Source of the DNA: Betaproteobacteria bacterium LSUCC0117 | GTDB taxonomy: Bacteria > Pseudomonadota > Gammaproteobacteria > Burkholderiales > Burkholderiaceae_C | NCBI GenBank assembly: GCA_030441535.1 | Contig: JAUJFZ010000003.1 | Span: forward strand, 248,001 to 312,000 | Length of the DNA stretch: 64,000 nucleotides | Direction: 5' to 3' | Shown here: in pieces, positions 1-8,430 of the stretch | How the letters are laid out: each line of letters begins with the position of its first letter | How positions within the stretch are numbered: position 1 is the first letter of the stretch | Program-made: the position numbers and the translations under genes | Notes under the pieces: model-generated | The model's database searches: none | The model's input: the letters and a program-made list of their open reading frames with translations, nothing else | Told to the model about the DNA's origin: nothing

Positions 1-418
1 AGCCATCGGGGGCGTCGATGTCGATACCCAATTCAGTGTGCGAGCACAGCATGCCGTGACTCTCAACGCCACGCAGCTTGCCGACCTTAATTTGAAACGG
101 TTTGCCATCGGCACCGGAGGGCAACAACGCGCCCACGGTGGCACAGGGCACGCGAATACCAGGGCGCGCATTGGGCGCACCGCACACGATGGTGAGCGGT
201 TCGGGTTGACCAATTGACACTTGGCACACGCGCAAACGGTCGGCATCGGGGTGTTGCTCGGTGCTGAGAATTTCACCGACCACCACGCCAGAAAATGTGG
301 GGGCTACCGGCGCCAACTCTTCGACTTCAAGGCCAGCCATGGTGAGGGCGTCAGCCAACTGCTGGGTATCAAGCGGCGGGTTACAGAACTCGCGCAACCA
401 GGATTCAGGGAACTGCAT
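1..418 (-). CDS. pheT: Phenylalanyl-tRNA synthetase beta subunit, N-terminal part
   Basis: The first 139 residues of PheT are present; the gene runs off the left edge of the window. The protein begins MQFPESWLREF, and the EMAP-II-like tRNA-binding domain follows at about residues 40-139, with the segment HPDADRLRVCQV typical of that domain. With PheS it forms the cytoplasmic alpha2beta2 enzyme that charges tRNA-Phe. The beta subunit binds tRNA and edits mischarged tyrosine, but the B3/B4 editing region lies outside the window. The start is the ATG at 416-418, 52 nt after the pheS stop, so the two genes are very probably co-transcribed. Identification is secure because of the sequence and the pheS neighbour. 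Confidence 0.97.
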   Translation of the reverse strand, partial: MQFPESWLREFCNPPLDTQQLADALTMAGLEVEELAPVAPTFSGVVVGEILSTEQHPDADRLRVCQVSIGQPEPLTIVCGAPNARPGIRVPCATVGALLPSGADGKPFQIKVGKLRGVESHGMLCSHTELGIDIDAPDG

Positions 419-470
419 GCTGTGATCTCAAATGCAAAAATTAATGGGGCAGGCTTGGGACGTGATTGGC

Positions 471-1523
471 TTATTGGAACTGGCTCAAGAAGCGCAGGTC
501 GCCATCAAAGAACAGACGCAAGTCGTTCACGCCGTAACGCAGCATGGTGAGGCGGTCTGGGCCCATACCGAACGCGAAGCCGATGTAATGCTCGGGGTCC
601 AGCCCCATGTTGCGCACCACGTTGGGGTGCACTTGGCCGCAGCCGGCAACTTCGAGCCAACGTCCTGCTAATGGGCCACTGGCAAATTGAATGTCGACTT
701 CGGCACTGGGTTCAGTGAACGGGAAAAAGCTCGGGCGGAAGCGCAGTACCAAGTCGTCTGACTCGAAGTAGGTGCGACAGAATTCGGTAAAGATGACCCG
801 CAAGTCTTTGAAGCTGACGTTACGGCCAATCCACAACCCCTCGCACTGGTGGAACATGGGCGAGTGCGTGGCGTCGCTGTCTACGCGGTAGGTGCGACCG
901 GGGGCGATGACGCGGATCTCAGGCATGTCTTGCCCGGCATCGATCAGGGCGAGGTATTTTTTGACGTGCTGTACCGCATGGCGGATTTGCATCGGGCTGG
1001 TGTGGGTACGCAGCAGGTTGGGCGCTTCGGCAGAGCCGCCTTCGACGTAGAAGGTGTCGTGCATGGAGCGCGCGGGGTGATCGGCTGGCGTGTTGAGCGC
1101 GGTGAAGTTGAACCAGTCCGATTCAATTTCGGGGCCGTCGGCGACGTCAAAGCCCATAGAGTTAAAGATGGCTTCGATGCGCTCGATGGTTCGGCTAACG
1201 GGATGCAGACCACCGATGCCGGCTTGACGACCGGGTAAGGTGACGTCGAGGGCTTCGGCCTTCAACTGAATTTCGAGTTCGGCACGCGCCAATGCGGCAC
1301 GGCGGTTTTGTAGCGCAGCCTCGATGGCTTGCTTGGCTTGGTTGATGACGGCACCTTGTGCCTTTTTTTCCTCGACGCTGAGTTTGGCGATGCCTTTCAT
1401 CAACTCGGTCACACGACCGCTTTTGCCCAGAAATTGCGCTTTCGCGTTCTCTAGGTCAGTAACTGTTGTGGCTTGTTCAAACTGGGCGGTTGCGGTTTGA
1501 ACCAAAGCATCCAATTCATTCAT
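471..1523 (-). CDS. pheS: Phenylalanyl-tRNA synthetase alpha subunit
   Basis: PheS, 350 residues, is the catalytic subunit of the tetrameric synthetase that joins phenylalanine to its tRNA in the cytoplasm. The N-terminal coiled coil (about 1-100) is followed by the class II catalytic core. Visible class II signatures are the motif 2 stretch TYRVDSDATHSPMFHQCEG and the C-terminal motif 3 segment GFAFGMGPDRLTML. The length fits the family (about 330-350). It lies between rplT and pheT in the usual translation-gene order, and a terminator-like hairpin precedes it at 1582-1624, so part of the transcription from rplT probably stops before pheS. Confidence 0.98.
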   Translation of the reverse strand: MNELDALVQTATAQFEQATTVTDLENAKAQFLGKSGRVTELMKGIAKLSVEEKKAQGAVINQAKQAIEAALQNRRAALARAELEIQLKAEALDVTLPGRQAGIGGLHPVSRTIERIEAIFNSMGFDVADGPEIESDWFNFTALNTPADHPARSMHDTFYVEGGSAEAPNLLRTHTSPMQIRHAVQHVKKYLALIDAGQDMPEIRVIAPGRTYRVDSDATHSPMFHQCEGLWIGRNVSFKDLRVIFTEFCRTYFESDDLVLRFRPSFFPFTEPSAEVDIQFASGPLAGRWLEVAGCGQVHPNVVRNMGLDPEHYIGFAFGMGPDRLTMLRYGVNDLRLFFDGDLRFLSQFQ

Positions 1524-1581
1524 TGGTTTCTCGACTTTGTCTGAGTAGAGCGATGGCGCTCGGGAGGTTGCGTGCGAAATG

Positions 1582-1624
1582 AAAAAGGGCTAGTGCTGTC
1601 GGCTGGTAAGCCAAGCGCTAGCCC
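1582..1624 (-). terminator. Terminator or attenuator hairpin between rplT and pheS
   Basis: Read on the minus strand, GGGCTAGCGCT (1614-1624) pairs with AGCACTAGCCC (1587-1597), with one internal mismatch and a 16-nt loop, followed directly by five U residues (1582-1586). This has the form of an intrinsic terminator 44 nt after the rplT stop and about 60 nt before pheS. In enterobacteria pheST is controlled by an attenuator with a Phe-rich leader peptide. Here the only short reading frame I can see across the stem is not rich in Phe codons, so attenuation is unproven. Confidence 0.7.
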
Positions 1625-1667
1625 TCATCTTTTGCACCGGGCCCACTTGCGAGGACCCGACTGGTCA

Positions 1668-2027
1668 TCAAGCAGCCAATTTGGCTTTCACTTGATCAAC
1701 AATAACGGCAAAACCCGCTTTATCGTGCACAGCCATGTCGGCCAACACTTTACGGTCAATCTCAATAGCCGCCTTCTTCAAGCCGTTCGCAAATTGGCTG
1801 TAGGTCATACCCAATTCACGCACACCGGCGTTGATACGGGCAATCCACAACTGACGGAACACGCGCTTTTTATTGCGACGGTCACGGTATGCGTACTGAC
1901 CCGCCTTCATTACCGCCTGTTTGGCGATACGGAAGACATTACCGCGACGACCGCGGAAACCTTTTGCAAGGGCTAATACTTTTTTGTGGCGGGCGCGAGC
2001 CGTAACACCACGTTTTACGCGAGGCAT
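1668..2027 (-). CDS. rplT: 50S ribosomal protein L20
   Basis: L20, 119 residues, is an early-assembly protein of the large ribosomal subunit that binds 23S rRNA. The very basic N-terminal extension (MPRVKRGVTARARHKKVL) and the globular domain with RLWIARINAG-like sequence (here RQLWIARINAGVRELGMTYS) are diagnostic, and the length is standard. It follows rpmI by 25 nt in the conserved infC-rpmI-rplT cluster. In other bacteria L20 represses this operon by binding the mRNA ahead of rpmI; whether that happens here cannot be read from the sequence alone. Confidence 0.98.
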   Translation of the reverse strand: MPRVKRGVTARARHKKVLALAKGFRGRRGNVFRIAKQAVMKAGQYAYRDRRNKKRVFRQLWIARINAGVRELGMTYSQFANGLKKAAIEIDRKVLADMAVHDKAGFAVIVDQVKAKLAA

Positions 2028-2052
2028 AGTTTTCTCCTAGTTCGTCGCTAAA

Positions 2053-2256
2053 TCAAAGACCGGCGTATGGCAGAACCGCTGCGATGTTGCCTAAATCGGC
2101 CTTCGCAACATTGGTCGCACCACGCAAATGACGTTTAGCTTTAGTGGTCTTCTTGGTCAGAATGTGACGTTTGAAGGCTTGACCGCGTTTAACGGTACCA
2201 CCGGGACGAACGCGGAAACGCTTTTTAGCCGCGCTCTTGGTCTTCATCTTGGGCAT
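2053..2256 (-). CDS. rpmI: 50S ribosomal protein L35
   Basis: L35, 67 residues, is a small basic protein of the large subunit. The sequence MPKMKTKSAAKKRFRV at the start and the HILTKKTTKAKRHLRG segment are characteristic. A clear ribosome binding site (AGAGGAG) precedes the ATG. The gene lies 154 nt after infC, a spacing long enough for an mRNA leader, and 25 nt before rplT. Confidence 0.98.
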   Translation of the reverse strand: MPKMKTKSAAKKRFRVRPGGTVKRGQAFKRHILTKKTTKAKRHLRGATNVAKADLGNIAAVLPYAGL

Positions 2257-2410
2257 TTAAATGCTCCTCTTACATTGTGCTCGTGAGGCGCTGTGAACCT
2301 TCCACAGACTTGTTGGCCCCGAGACACTTTTTTTCAGGCCTTTCAGCCTGTATGTTCGCCATTGTGGTGTCTTGCAACACCGCATCGGCAAATTTGAAAC
2401 ACCGCTCGGC
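2257..2410 (-). other. infC-rpmI intergenic leader
   Basis: This 154-nt spacer holds no convincing gene. Two small inverted repeats are visible, CTGTG/CACAG with a 7-nt loop at 2291-2307 and CAGGC/GCCTG at 2331-2346. Neither is followed by a U-tract in the direction of transcription, so they are not ordinary terminators. In E. coli and B. subtilis the leader before rpmI carries the L20 repressor site; placing one here would be inference. Confidence 0.35.
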
Positions 2411-3025
2411 TTACGCCTCTGCTGTGTCGCTGGTGGCGTCGGTCGCTGATTTCTCAGCGGCTGGTTTGCCACCACCTGGCTTTTTACGGCCTGGTGCAAT
2501 CATCATGACCATTTGACGGCCTTCCAACTTGGGAAACTGCTCGACAACGATCACATCTGCTAATTCGTCACGTAGACGATTCAGCAGGTCTAAACCCAAC
2601 TGTTGGTGCGTGATCTCACGACCGCGAAACCGCAGCGTGATCTTGCACTTGTCACCGTCATCAAGGAAGCGACGAATGTTGCGAACCTTGATGTTGTAGT
2701 CACCGTCATCGGTACCGGGACGGAACTTAACTTCCTTAACCTCAATAACCTTCTGCTTCGATTTCGCTTCTGCGGCCTTCTTTTGTTCTTGGTATTTGAA
2801 CTTGCCGTAGTCCATTAAGCGGCACACCGGTGGTGCTGCGTTTGGAGAGATCTCCACCAAGTCCACATCCAACTCGCCAGCCATGTTCAACGCTTCTGCG
2901 ATGGTCATGATGCCTAAGGGTTCGTTGGTTGGGCCGCTCACGCGGACCTCGGGGGCCATAATTTCACGGTTTAAGCGATGCTTTCGCTCTTCACGCTGGC
3001 GACGATCACGAAATTCGGTAGCGAT
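2411..3025 (-). CDS. infC: Translation initiation factor IF-3, AUC start codon
   Basis: IF-3 binds the 30S subunit, keeps it apart from 50S and checks the start codon-initiator tRNA pairing. The N-domain (about residues 20-90, with SPNAAPPVCRLMDYGKFKYQEQKK) and the C-domain (VKFRPGTDDGDYNIKVRNIRRFL) are unmistakable. The first in-frame ATG (2959) lies well inside the conserved N-terminus: codons upstream encode EFRDRRQREERKHRLNREI in the same frame, back to a stop at about 3031. The only likely start in that stretch is ATC at 3023-3025, seven nt after AAGGA. This gives 204 residues. Rare AUU/AUC starts are known for infC and underlie its autoregulation. A 20-residue acidic C-terminal tail is extra. 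Confidence 0.93.
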   Translation of the reverse strand: MATEFRDRRQREERKHRLNREIMAPEVRVSGPTNEPLGIMTIAEALNMAGELDVDLVEISPNAAPPVCRLMDYGKFKYQEQKKAAEAKSKQKVIEVKEVKFRPGTDDGDYNIKVRNIRRFLDDGDKCKITLRFRGREITHQQLGLDLLNRLRDELADVIVVEQFPKLEGRQMVMMIAPGRKKPGGGKPAAEKSATDATSDTAEA

Positions 3026-3116
3026 GGTTCAATCCTTTTTGGCGGCATTCGCCGCATTCATTCGATAGCTTGGACGCGTTTCCTATGCGTGCCCTTGCCC
3101 CTTGTGGTTCAAAACG

Positions 3117-5027
3117 TTAAGACTTTTCGCTCACGGCTTTTGACACCAATTCAGCAAAGGCTTGGATAGACATCACACCCAAATCTTGGTTGCCGCGTGC
3201 ACGCACAGCGACAGAGCCTGCAGCCATTTCCTTGTCGCCAACAACAGCGATATAAGGCACCTTCTGCATAGCCCAACTGCGTATTTTAGCCGTAATTTTC
3301 TCGTTTCGGGTGTCTACCTCAGTCCTAAGCCCTTGATTGCGGAGCATTTTTGCAATTTCGCGACTGTAGTCACCCTGCGAATCGGTGATATTCAGGAGGG
3401 CGACCTGGGTCGGAGCCAGCCAAGTTGGCAGGGCCCCCGCATGCTCCTCGATGAGGATGCCGATAAAGCGCTCAAGGCTTCCCACAATGGCACGGTGCAG
3501 CATCACCGGGCGGTGGCGGGCCCCGTCTTCACCCACGTACTCGGCGTCCAGACGCTCGGTCATGAAGAAGTCCACCTGCATGGTGCCGCACTGCCACTGG
3601 CGACCGATGGCGTCTTTCAGGGTGTATTCGATCTTGGGGCCATAAAAGGCACCGTCGCCGGGTGAGACCTCGAATTCGCAGCCTGAGCGGCGCAGGCTCT
3701 CCATGAGGGCGTGCTCGGCTTTGTCCCAACTTTCGTCAGAGCCAATGCGCTGTTCGGGGCGCGTCGCGACCTTGTAGATGATGTTGTTGAAGCCAAAGTC
3801 TTTGTAGACTTTTTGCAACAAGGTGGTGTAGGTCTCGCACTCGTTGAGGATGTCGTCTTCGGTACAGAAGATGTGGCCATCGTCTTGCGTGAATGCTCGC
3901 ACCCGCATGATGCCATGCAAGCCGCCTGTGGGCTCGTTGCGGTGGCATTGGCCAAACTCGCCGTAGCGCAGTGGCAGGTCACGGTAGCTTTTGATGCCCT
4001 GCTTGAAGATCTGGATGTGGCCCGGGCAGTTCATGGGCTTGAGGGCGTACTCGCGCTTTTCACTCTCGGTGGTGAACATGTTGTCGCGGTACTTATCCCA
4101 GTGGCCGGTTTTTTCCCACAGGCCTTTGTCCAGAATCTGGGGGCCCTTGACTTCCAAGTAGCCGTTGTCGCGGTAGACCGCGCGCATGTACTGCTCAACT
4201 TCTTGCCACAGCGTCCAGCCTTTGGGGTGCCAGAACACGGTGCCAGGCGAGTGTTCATCGATGTGGAACAGGTCGAGCTCGCGGCCCAACTTGCGGTGGT
4301 CTCGCTTTTCGGCCTCTTCCAACATGGTGAGGTACTGTTGCAACTCGTCTTTGGTGGCCCAAGCGGTGCCGTAAATGCGTTGCAGCATTTCGTTGCGGTG
4401 GTCACCACGCCAATAGGCGCCCGCCACTTTCATCAGTTTGAAATGCTTGAGTTTGCCAGTGCTCGGGACGTGAGGGCCACGGCACAAATCCTCAAAACCA
4501 CCCTCACTGTAGAGGCTCACGGCTTGATCGGCGGGGATGCTGCCGATGATTTCAGCCTTGTAGGCCTCGCCCATTTGTTTGAAGTGTTCAACCGCCTGAT
4601 CGCGCGGCAACACGCGGCGCACCACGGGCTCGTCTTTGGCCGCCAGCGCGGTCATGCGCTTTTCGATTTCCACCAAATCTTCAGGGGTGAAGGGGCGCTT
4701 GTAGGCAAAGTCGTAATAGAAGCCGTTTTCGATCACAGGGCCGATCGTGACCTGCGCATCCGGGAACAGCTCTTTAACGGCGTAGGCCAAGAGGTGGGCG
4801 GTGGAGTGGCGGATGAGCTCCAAGCCTTCGGCATCTTTAGCGGTGACGATGGCGAGGCGGGCGTCGGCCTCGATCCGGTAGCTGGCATCAACCAATACCC
4901 CATCGACTTTGCCACCCAGAGTCGCTTTGGCCAACCCCGTGCCAATCGAGGCAGCAACCTCGGCAACCGTTACGGCTTGATCGAATTGACGGACGGCGCC
5001 GTCAGGGAGCGTGATATGGACAGTCAT
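3117..5027 (-). CDS. thrS: Threonyl-tRNA synthetase
   Basis: ThrS, 636 residues, charges tRNA-Thr and clears mischarged serine. The domains in order are the TGS domain (about 1-62), the editing domain with the SxxHLLAYAVKELFPDAQ segment (about 63-225), the class II catalytic core with MNCPGHIQIFKQ (zinc-site region) and the motif 2 loop RYGEFGQCHRNEPTGGLHG, and the C-terminal anticodon-binding domain. Length and motifs are complete. It is the first gene of the translation block; infC starts about 90 nt after its stop. A long open frame on the opposite strand across this gene is a codon-bias shadow. Confidence 0.98.
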   Translation of the reverse strand: MTVHITLPDGAVRQFDQAVTVAEVAASIGTGLAKATLGGKVDGVLVDASYRIEADARLAIVTAKDAEGLELIRHSTAHLLAYAVKELFPDAQVTIGPVIENGFYYDFAYKRPFTPEDLVEIEKRMTALAAKDEPVVRRVLPRDQAVEHFKQMGEAYKAEIIGSIPADQAVSLYSEGGFEDLCRGPHVPSTGKLKHFKLMKVAGAYWRGDHRNEMLQRIYGTAWATKDELQQYLTMLEEAEKRDHRKLGRELDLFHIDEHSPGTVFWHPKGWTLWQEVEQYMRAVYRDNGYLEVKGPQILDKGLWEKTGHWDKYRDNMFTTESEKREYALKPMNCPGHIQIFKQGIKSYRDLPLRYGEFGQCHRNEPTGGLHGIMRVRAFTQDDGHIFCTEDDILNECETYTTLLQKVYKDFGFNNIIYKVATRPEQRIGSDESWDKAEHALMESLRRSGCEFEVSPGDGAFYGPKIEYTLKDAIGRQWQCGTMQVDFFMTERLDAEYVGEDGARHRPVMLHRAIVGSLERFIGILIEEHAGALPTWLAPTQVALLNITDSQGDYSREIAKMLRNQGLRTEVDTRNEKITAKIRSWAMQKVPYIAVVGDKEMAAGSVAVRARGNQDLGVMSIQAFAELVSKAVSEKS

Positions 5028-5096
5028 GGGTTTTGTGCGGTCGGGCAGATGCCAAAACCCACTATTTTAGCGGCTACCGCGCCCGCTTCGGGAGAA

Positions 5097-5699
5097 CTAC
5101 TTGGCCAGTTGGCGCGCTAAAAAGTCCAAGCGGTCTTGGCCCCAGTAGAGCGCACCGGCGCAGACATACGTCGGCGAGCCAAAAACGCCAATTGCCAGTG
5201 CCTCGTCGGTGTTGGCTTGGAAACGGGCCAACGTCGCCTCGCTTTGTGCGGCGGCCATGAGGCTGTCGGGCAACTGCCGGTCATGGAGTTTGCGCTGCAA
5301 GAGCTCGTCGTCGTTGATGTCTTCCTCATTTACCCAGACGGCACGCAGCAGGTCACCGGCGAAGGCCATGGCGGTGGCGTCGCCATGCGCCAGTTGCACT
5401 GCCACGATGAGGGTGCACGCACGGTCGCCCGGGACCGGGAAAAATCGAGGCTGTATGTTGATGGGAATGGCCAGGGCTTCGCTGAAGCGCTTCAGCTCGA
5501 CCAGCCGATAGGCTTGTCGCTGTGGCGCACGTTGCCCCAGTGGCAAGCCACCAGACGCAGGGAAAATTTGCCCACCCAAATCGATCGGCTTGATGCGAAT
5601 TTCAGCGCCATGTTGGGCGGCGAGTGCCGCCAATCGGTCATGCCCAAAGTAAGTCCAGGGGCTGTTGGGGACCATGAAGTAGTCGATTACGGGGGCCAT
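5097..5699 (-). CDS. DsbA-family protein, 2-hydroxychromene-2-carboxylate isomerase-like
   Basis: This 200-residue protein has the thioredoxin/DsbA-like fold of the kappa-GST/HCCA isomerase family. The start VIDYFMVPNSPWTYFGHDRL carries the SPWT segment, where the catalytic serine of HCCA isomerases sits instead of a CxxC pair, and the end has GVFGSPTYVC, the conserved cis-proline region. Known members are glutathione-dependent isomerases of aromatic degradation or detoxification enzymes. The neighbours (thrS on one side, the aldarate genes on the other) give no clue to the substrate, so the assignment stays at family level. It is cytoplasmic, with no signal peptide. Confidence 0.8.
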   Translation of the reverse strand: MAPVIDYFMVPNSPWTYFGHDRLAALAAQHGAEIRIKPIDLGGQIFPASGGLPLGQRAPQRQAYRLVELKRFSEALAIPINIQPRFFPVPGDRACTLIVAVQLAHGDATAMAFAGDLLRAVWVNEEDINDDELLQRKLHDRQLPDSLMAAAQSEATLARFQANTDEALAIGVFGSPTYVCAGALYWGQDRLDFLARQLAK

Positions 5700-5760
5700 G
5701 GGTGTGCGCGTGTCGTTATTTAAATTGAGCCGCAGACGATAGCAGTGCCCGCCAAGAAAA

Positions 5761-6831
5761 TCAAATCCAGTGAAACGCGTAGGTGACTTCGTCTATGTAA
5801 GTCTCTCCTGCCCGGAGCACCGCGGAGGGGAAGTGCGCGTGGTTTGGCGCATCGGGGTAGCCCTGTGGCTCCAAGCAAATCCCCGCGCGCGGGCCATACA
5901 CCTGCCCTGCTTTGCCTGCGTGTTTGGGCAGGCTGCCATCTAAGGCGCCGCCTGTGTAAACCTGCAAACTCGGCGCGGCCGAGTACACCGATAGCGCCAG
6001 CCCCGAAGTGGCGCCGATTAAGGTGGCTTGCAGGCGCGGGCTTGCCGCACGCTCGGGCCATACCCACGGTGCATCGAAGCCCACACCCCCTTGACCATCG
6101 AGCCAACCCGGTTGCATGGCAAGCACGTCGCTGGTTCGCAAGTCAAAACGGGTACCGGCGACTGGAACAACCGCACCGGTCGGCAGTCGCTCGGCGTCAA
6201 GCGCCAAAACAGCGGGCGCGTTCACTTGCAGGCGATGGCCGTCGATGGGGCCACTACCCGCGCTGTCTAAATTGAAAAATGCATGGCTGGTGAAGCTGCC
6301 CACGGTATCGGCGTCGAGCGCACGCGCCTCGAACCGAATGCGAATGGTCTGTGGCGCTTCGATGGCGTAGGTCACCCGAAAATCCAAGTCACCGGGAAAT
6401 CCATCAACCGATGAGCGAAACCGGTGCGCCAAAGTGACGCTGTGAGGCTGCTGGTCAACCACCTCAAACACCTGATGGCGCGTACCGCCAACGCCACCGT
6501 GCAGGCAATGCGCGCCCTCGTTGGCGGGCAAGTGCCACCGCTGGCCATTGAGACTGAATTGCGCCTGCCGAATCCGGTTGGCATAGCGCCCAATGATGCA
6601 CCCCATAGACAGCACGCCTTCCCGCACACCGTCTAGGCTGTCAGCGCCCAACACCGCGTCAATGGGCGCACCACTTGCATTCGGGATCAAGGCCTGCAAC
6701 CAGCGCGCGCCCAACGTGCAGATGCCGATTGAGACACCGGCGCCACCTTCGACGGTAATCAGCGAGACGGGCTTGCCATCCACCGTGCCCACGAATCGGC
6801 GTGCGTCGAGTGGCTGTGGTGTGCGACTCAT
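5761..6831 (-). CDS. Aldose 1-epimerase (mutarotase) family
   Basis: A GalM-family mutarotase of 356 residues that interconverts the anomers of a free sugar or uronate. Conserved residues of the galactose mutarotase site are in place: the RYANRI segment (82-87), the HCLHGG motif (H108, H111), HAFFNL (H183) and the catalytic Glu321 in CLEPQG. An upstream in-frame start would extend the protein by 32 residues into the garD 3' end. The ATG at 6829-6831, only 7 nt past the garD stop, is preferred because it begins just ahead of the conserved fold. Its place after garD suggests it supplies the uronate anomer used by uronate dehydrogenase; that role is inferred. Confidence 0.88.
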   Translation of the reverse strand: MSRTPQPLDARRFVGTVDGKPVSLITVEGGAGVSIGICTLGARWLQALIPNASGAPIDAVLGADSLDGVREGVLSMGCIIGRYANRIRQAQFSLNGQRWHLPANEGAHCLHGGVGGTRHQVFEVVDQQPHSVTLAHRFRSSVDGFPGDLDFRVTYAIEAPQTIRIRFEARALDADTVGSFTSHAFFNLDSAGSGPIDGHRLQVNAPAVLALDAERLPTGAVVPVAGTRFDLRTSDVLAMQPGWLDGQGGVGFDAPWVWPERAASPRLQATLIGATSGLALSVYSAAPSLQVYTGGALDGSLPKHAGKAGQVYGPRAGICLEPQGYPDAPNHAHFPSAVLRAGETYIDEVTYAFHWI

Positions 6832-6838
6832 TAGGGGA

Positions 6839-8428
6839 TCAGGTAATTGGAGCGGGATTGAACAAGACCCGTTGGTTGTGTAACCCCCAATGTTCAGCCC
6901 ACGACTTGCGACGACCGCTGGCAACATCGACCATGAGGGTAAAGAGCGTCAAGGCCATTTCGTCGAGGGTGCACTCGCCGTCTGCAATACAGCCTGCATT
7001 GACGTCCATGAGGTCGTGCCAACGATTAGCCAAGTCGGTGCGCGTGGCGATTTTTAGGACTGGGCATTCAGCCAAGCCATAAGGGGTTCCGCGTCCCGTG
7101 GTGAAAAGATGCAGGTTCATACCGGCAGCCAATTGCAAGGTGCCACAGATAAAGTCGCTGGCAGGCGTCGCCGCAAAGACCAAGCCTTTTTGCGTGGGCT
7201 TGAGCTTTTCGCCAGGGCTGAGCACGTGGTCAATGGCGCGGTGACCGCTCTTTACAATCGATCCCATCGCCTTTTCGGTGATATTCGACAAACCGCCGGC
7301 TTTATTCCCCGGCGTGGTGTTGGCGCTGCGGTCAACTTGGCCGCGTTGCAGGTAGGCGTCGTACCAAGCCAATTCGCGCACGATGGCATCAGCCACCTCG
7401 ACAGTCGCAGCGCGCGCGGTGAGTTGGTCAACCGCATCCCGTACCTCGGTGTTTTCGCTGAACATAACGGTCGCACCCGCACCAACCAACCAATCGGTCA
7501 CACGCCCGACCAATGGGTTGGCAGTGACACCGCTGAGCGCATCACTGCCCCCGCATTGCACGCCCACGACCAACTCGCTGATGGGTACTGGCTCGCGGCG
7601 GCGTGTATTTAACCGCTGTAAATGGCGATCGGCTGCATCAACGATAGCCTGGATCATGGCCTGAAAGCCAAGGTGCTGGTTGTCCTGCAGTCGAACGACA
7701 TCAAGGCCCGGCACCTCACAGGCACCGTCCGAAACGGCCGCGACCGGAATACTGCCCAGGGGCAACAGTCTTTCAGGTTGTAATTTCTCGCAGCCCAAAC
7801 TCACCACCATGAGCTCACCCCCGAAGTTGGGATTGAGGCTGATATTACGCACCGTGCGGATGGGAATGATCGCATCAGGCGCGTCAATCGCAACACCACA
7901 ACCGTAGGCATGATCAAGCGCTACCGCACCGTCCACATTCGGGTATTTCGGTAGCAACTCTTGCGTAATACGTGTCATGGCATTCGCTAGCACACCCGCC
8001 ACACACTGCACTGTGGTGGTGATGCCCAGCAGGTTGCGCGTGCCCACCGAACCATCGGGGTTGCGGTAGCCCATGAAGGTGGCGCGCGCCACCGTATCGG
8101 GCACCTGCATTGCCGCGCCGGTCGCTGCCGTTCGGGTGGCTTTGGGGAGGTCGGTCAGCCCAGGCGCTGCGGGCATGGACAACAAGCGGTCGTGTACCCA
8201 CCGACCGGCTGCGAGATCTTGCGTGGCATAACCAATCACGACGCCGTAACGGCGCACGGGTTCGCCCTGCGCAATCGCAGACAAGGTCACTTTGTGTGCC
8301 TGCGGCACCGCATCGATAAGCGTGGTGCCATCGGGCAACACCGCCCCTAAAGGCAGACCACCCGCGTTGCCGACAATCGCGACGTTGTCGTCGGGGCTCA
8401 TTTGCAGCAGCACAGGCGCGAGGGCCAT
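6839..8428 (-). CDS. garD: Galactarate dehydratase
   Basis: GarD, 529 residues, dehydrates galactarate (mucate) to 5-keto-4-deoxy-D-glucarate using iron. The N-terminal SAF domain covers about residues 10-90 and the UxaA/GarD catalytic domain the rest, with EGYR-like MGYRNPDGSVGTRN, the CGGSDALSGVTANP motif and PGNKAGGL. The C-terminal WGLHNQ...FNPAP ending and overall layout match E. coli GarD rather than altronate dehydratase. A second, UxaA-type paralogue lies at 17932-19452. The gene follows the lactonase with a 2-nt gap and precedes the mutarotase by 7 nt, so the three form one transcription unit divergent from the regulator at 9529. Confidence 0.92.
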   Translation of the reverse strand: MALAPVLLQMSPDDNVAIVGNAGGLPLGAVLPDGTTLIDAVPQAHKVTLSAIAQGEPVRRYGVVIGYATQDLAAGRWVHDRLLSMPAAPGLTDLPKATRTAATGAAMQVPDTVARATFMGYRNPDGSVGTRNLLGITTTVQCVAGVLANAMTRITQELLPKYPNVDGAVALDHAYGCGVAIDAPDAIIPIRTVRNISLNPNFGGELMVVSLGCEKLQPERLLPLGSIPVAAVSDGACEVPGLDVVRLQDNQHLGFQAMIQAIVDAADRHLQRLNTRRREPVPISELVVGVQCGGSDALSGVTANPLVGRVTDWLVGAGATVMFSENTEVRDAVDQLTARAATVEVADAIVRELAWYDAYLQRGQVDRSANTTPGNKAGGLSNITEKAMGSIVKSGHRAIDHVLSPGEKLKPTQKGLVFAATPASDFICGTLQLAAGMNLHLFTTGRGTPYGLAECPVLKIATRTDLANRWHDLMDVNAGCIADGECTLDEMALTLFTLMVDVASGRRKSWAEHWGLHNQRVLFNPAPIT

Positions 8429-8430
8429 GA

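Noticed and set aside
1587..1624. pheM-like leader peptide for attenuation of pheST
   Set aside because: The only short frame across the hairpin contains no Phe codons.
2331..2346. CAGGC/GCCTG hairpin as a terminator after infC
   Set aside because: On the transcribed minus strand it is followed by A residues, not U residues.
3711..5120. 469-residue open frame on the plus strand
   Set aside because: It is antisense to thrS, uses its mirrored codon bias, and resembles no protein family; a shadow frame.
5761..6927. Longer start for the mutarotase at 6927
   Set aside because: The extra 32 residues overlap garD and are not part of the mutarotase fold; the ATG at 6831 fits better.
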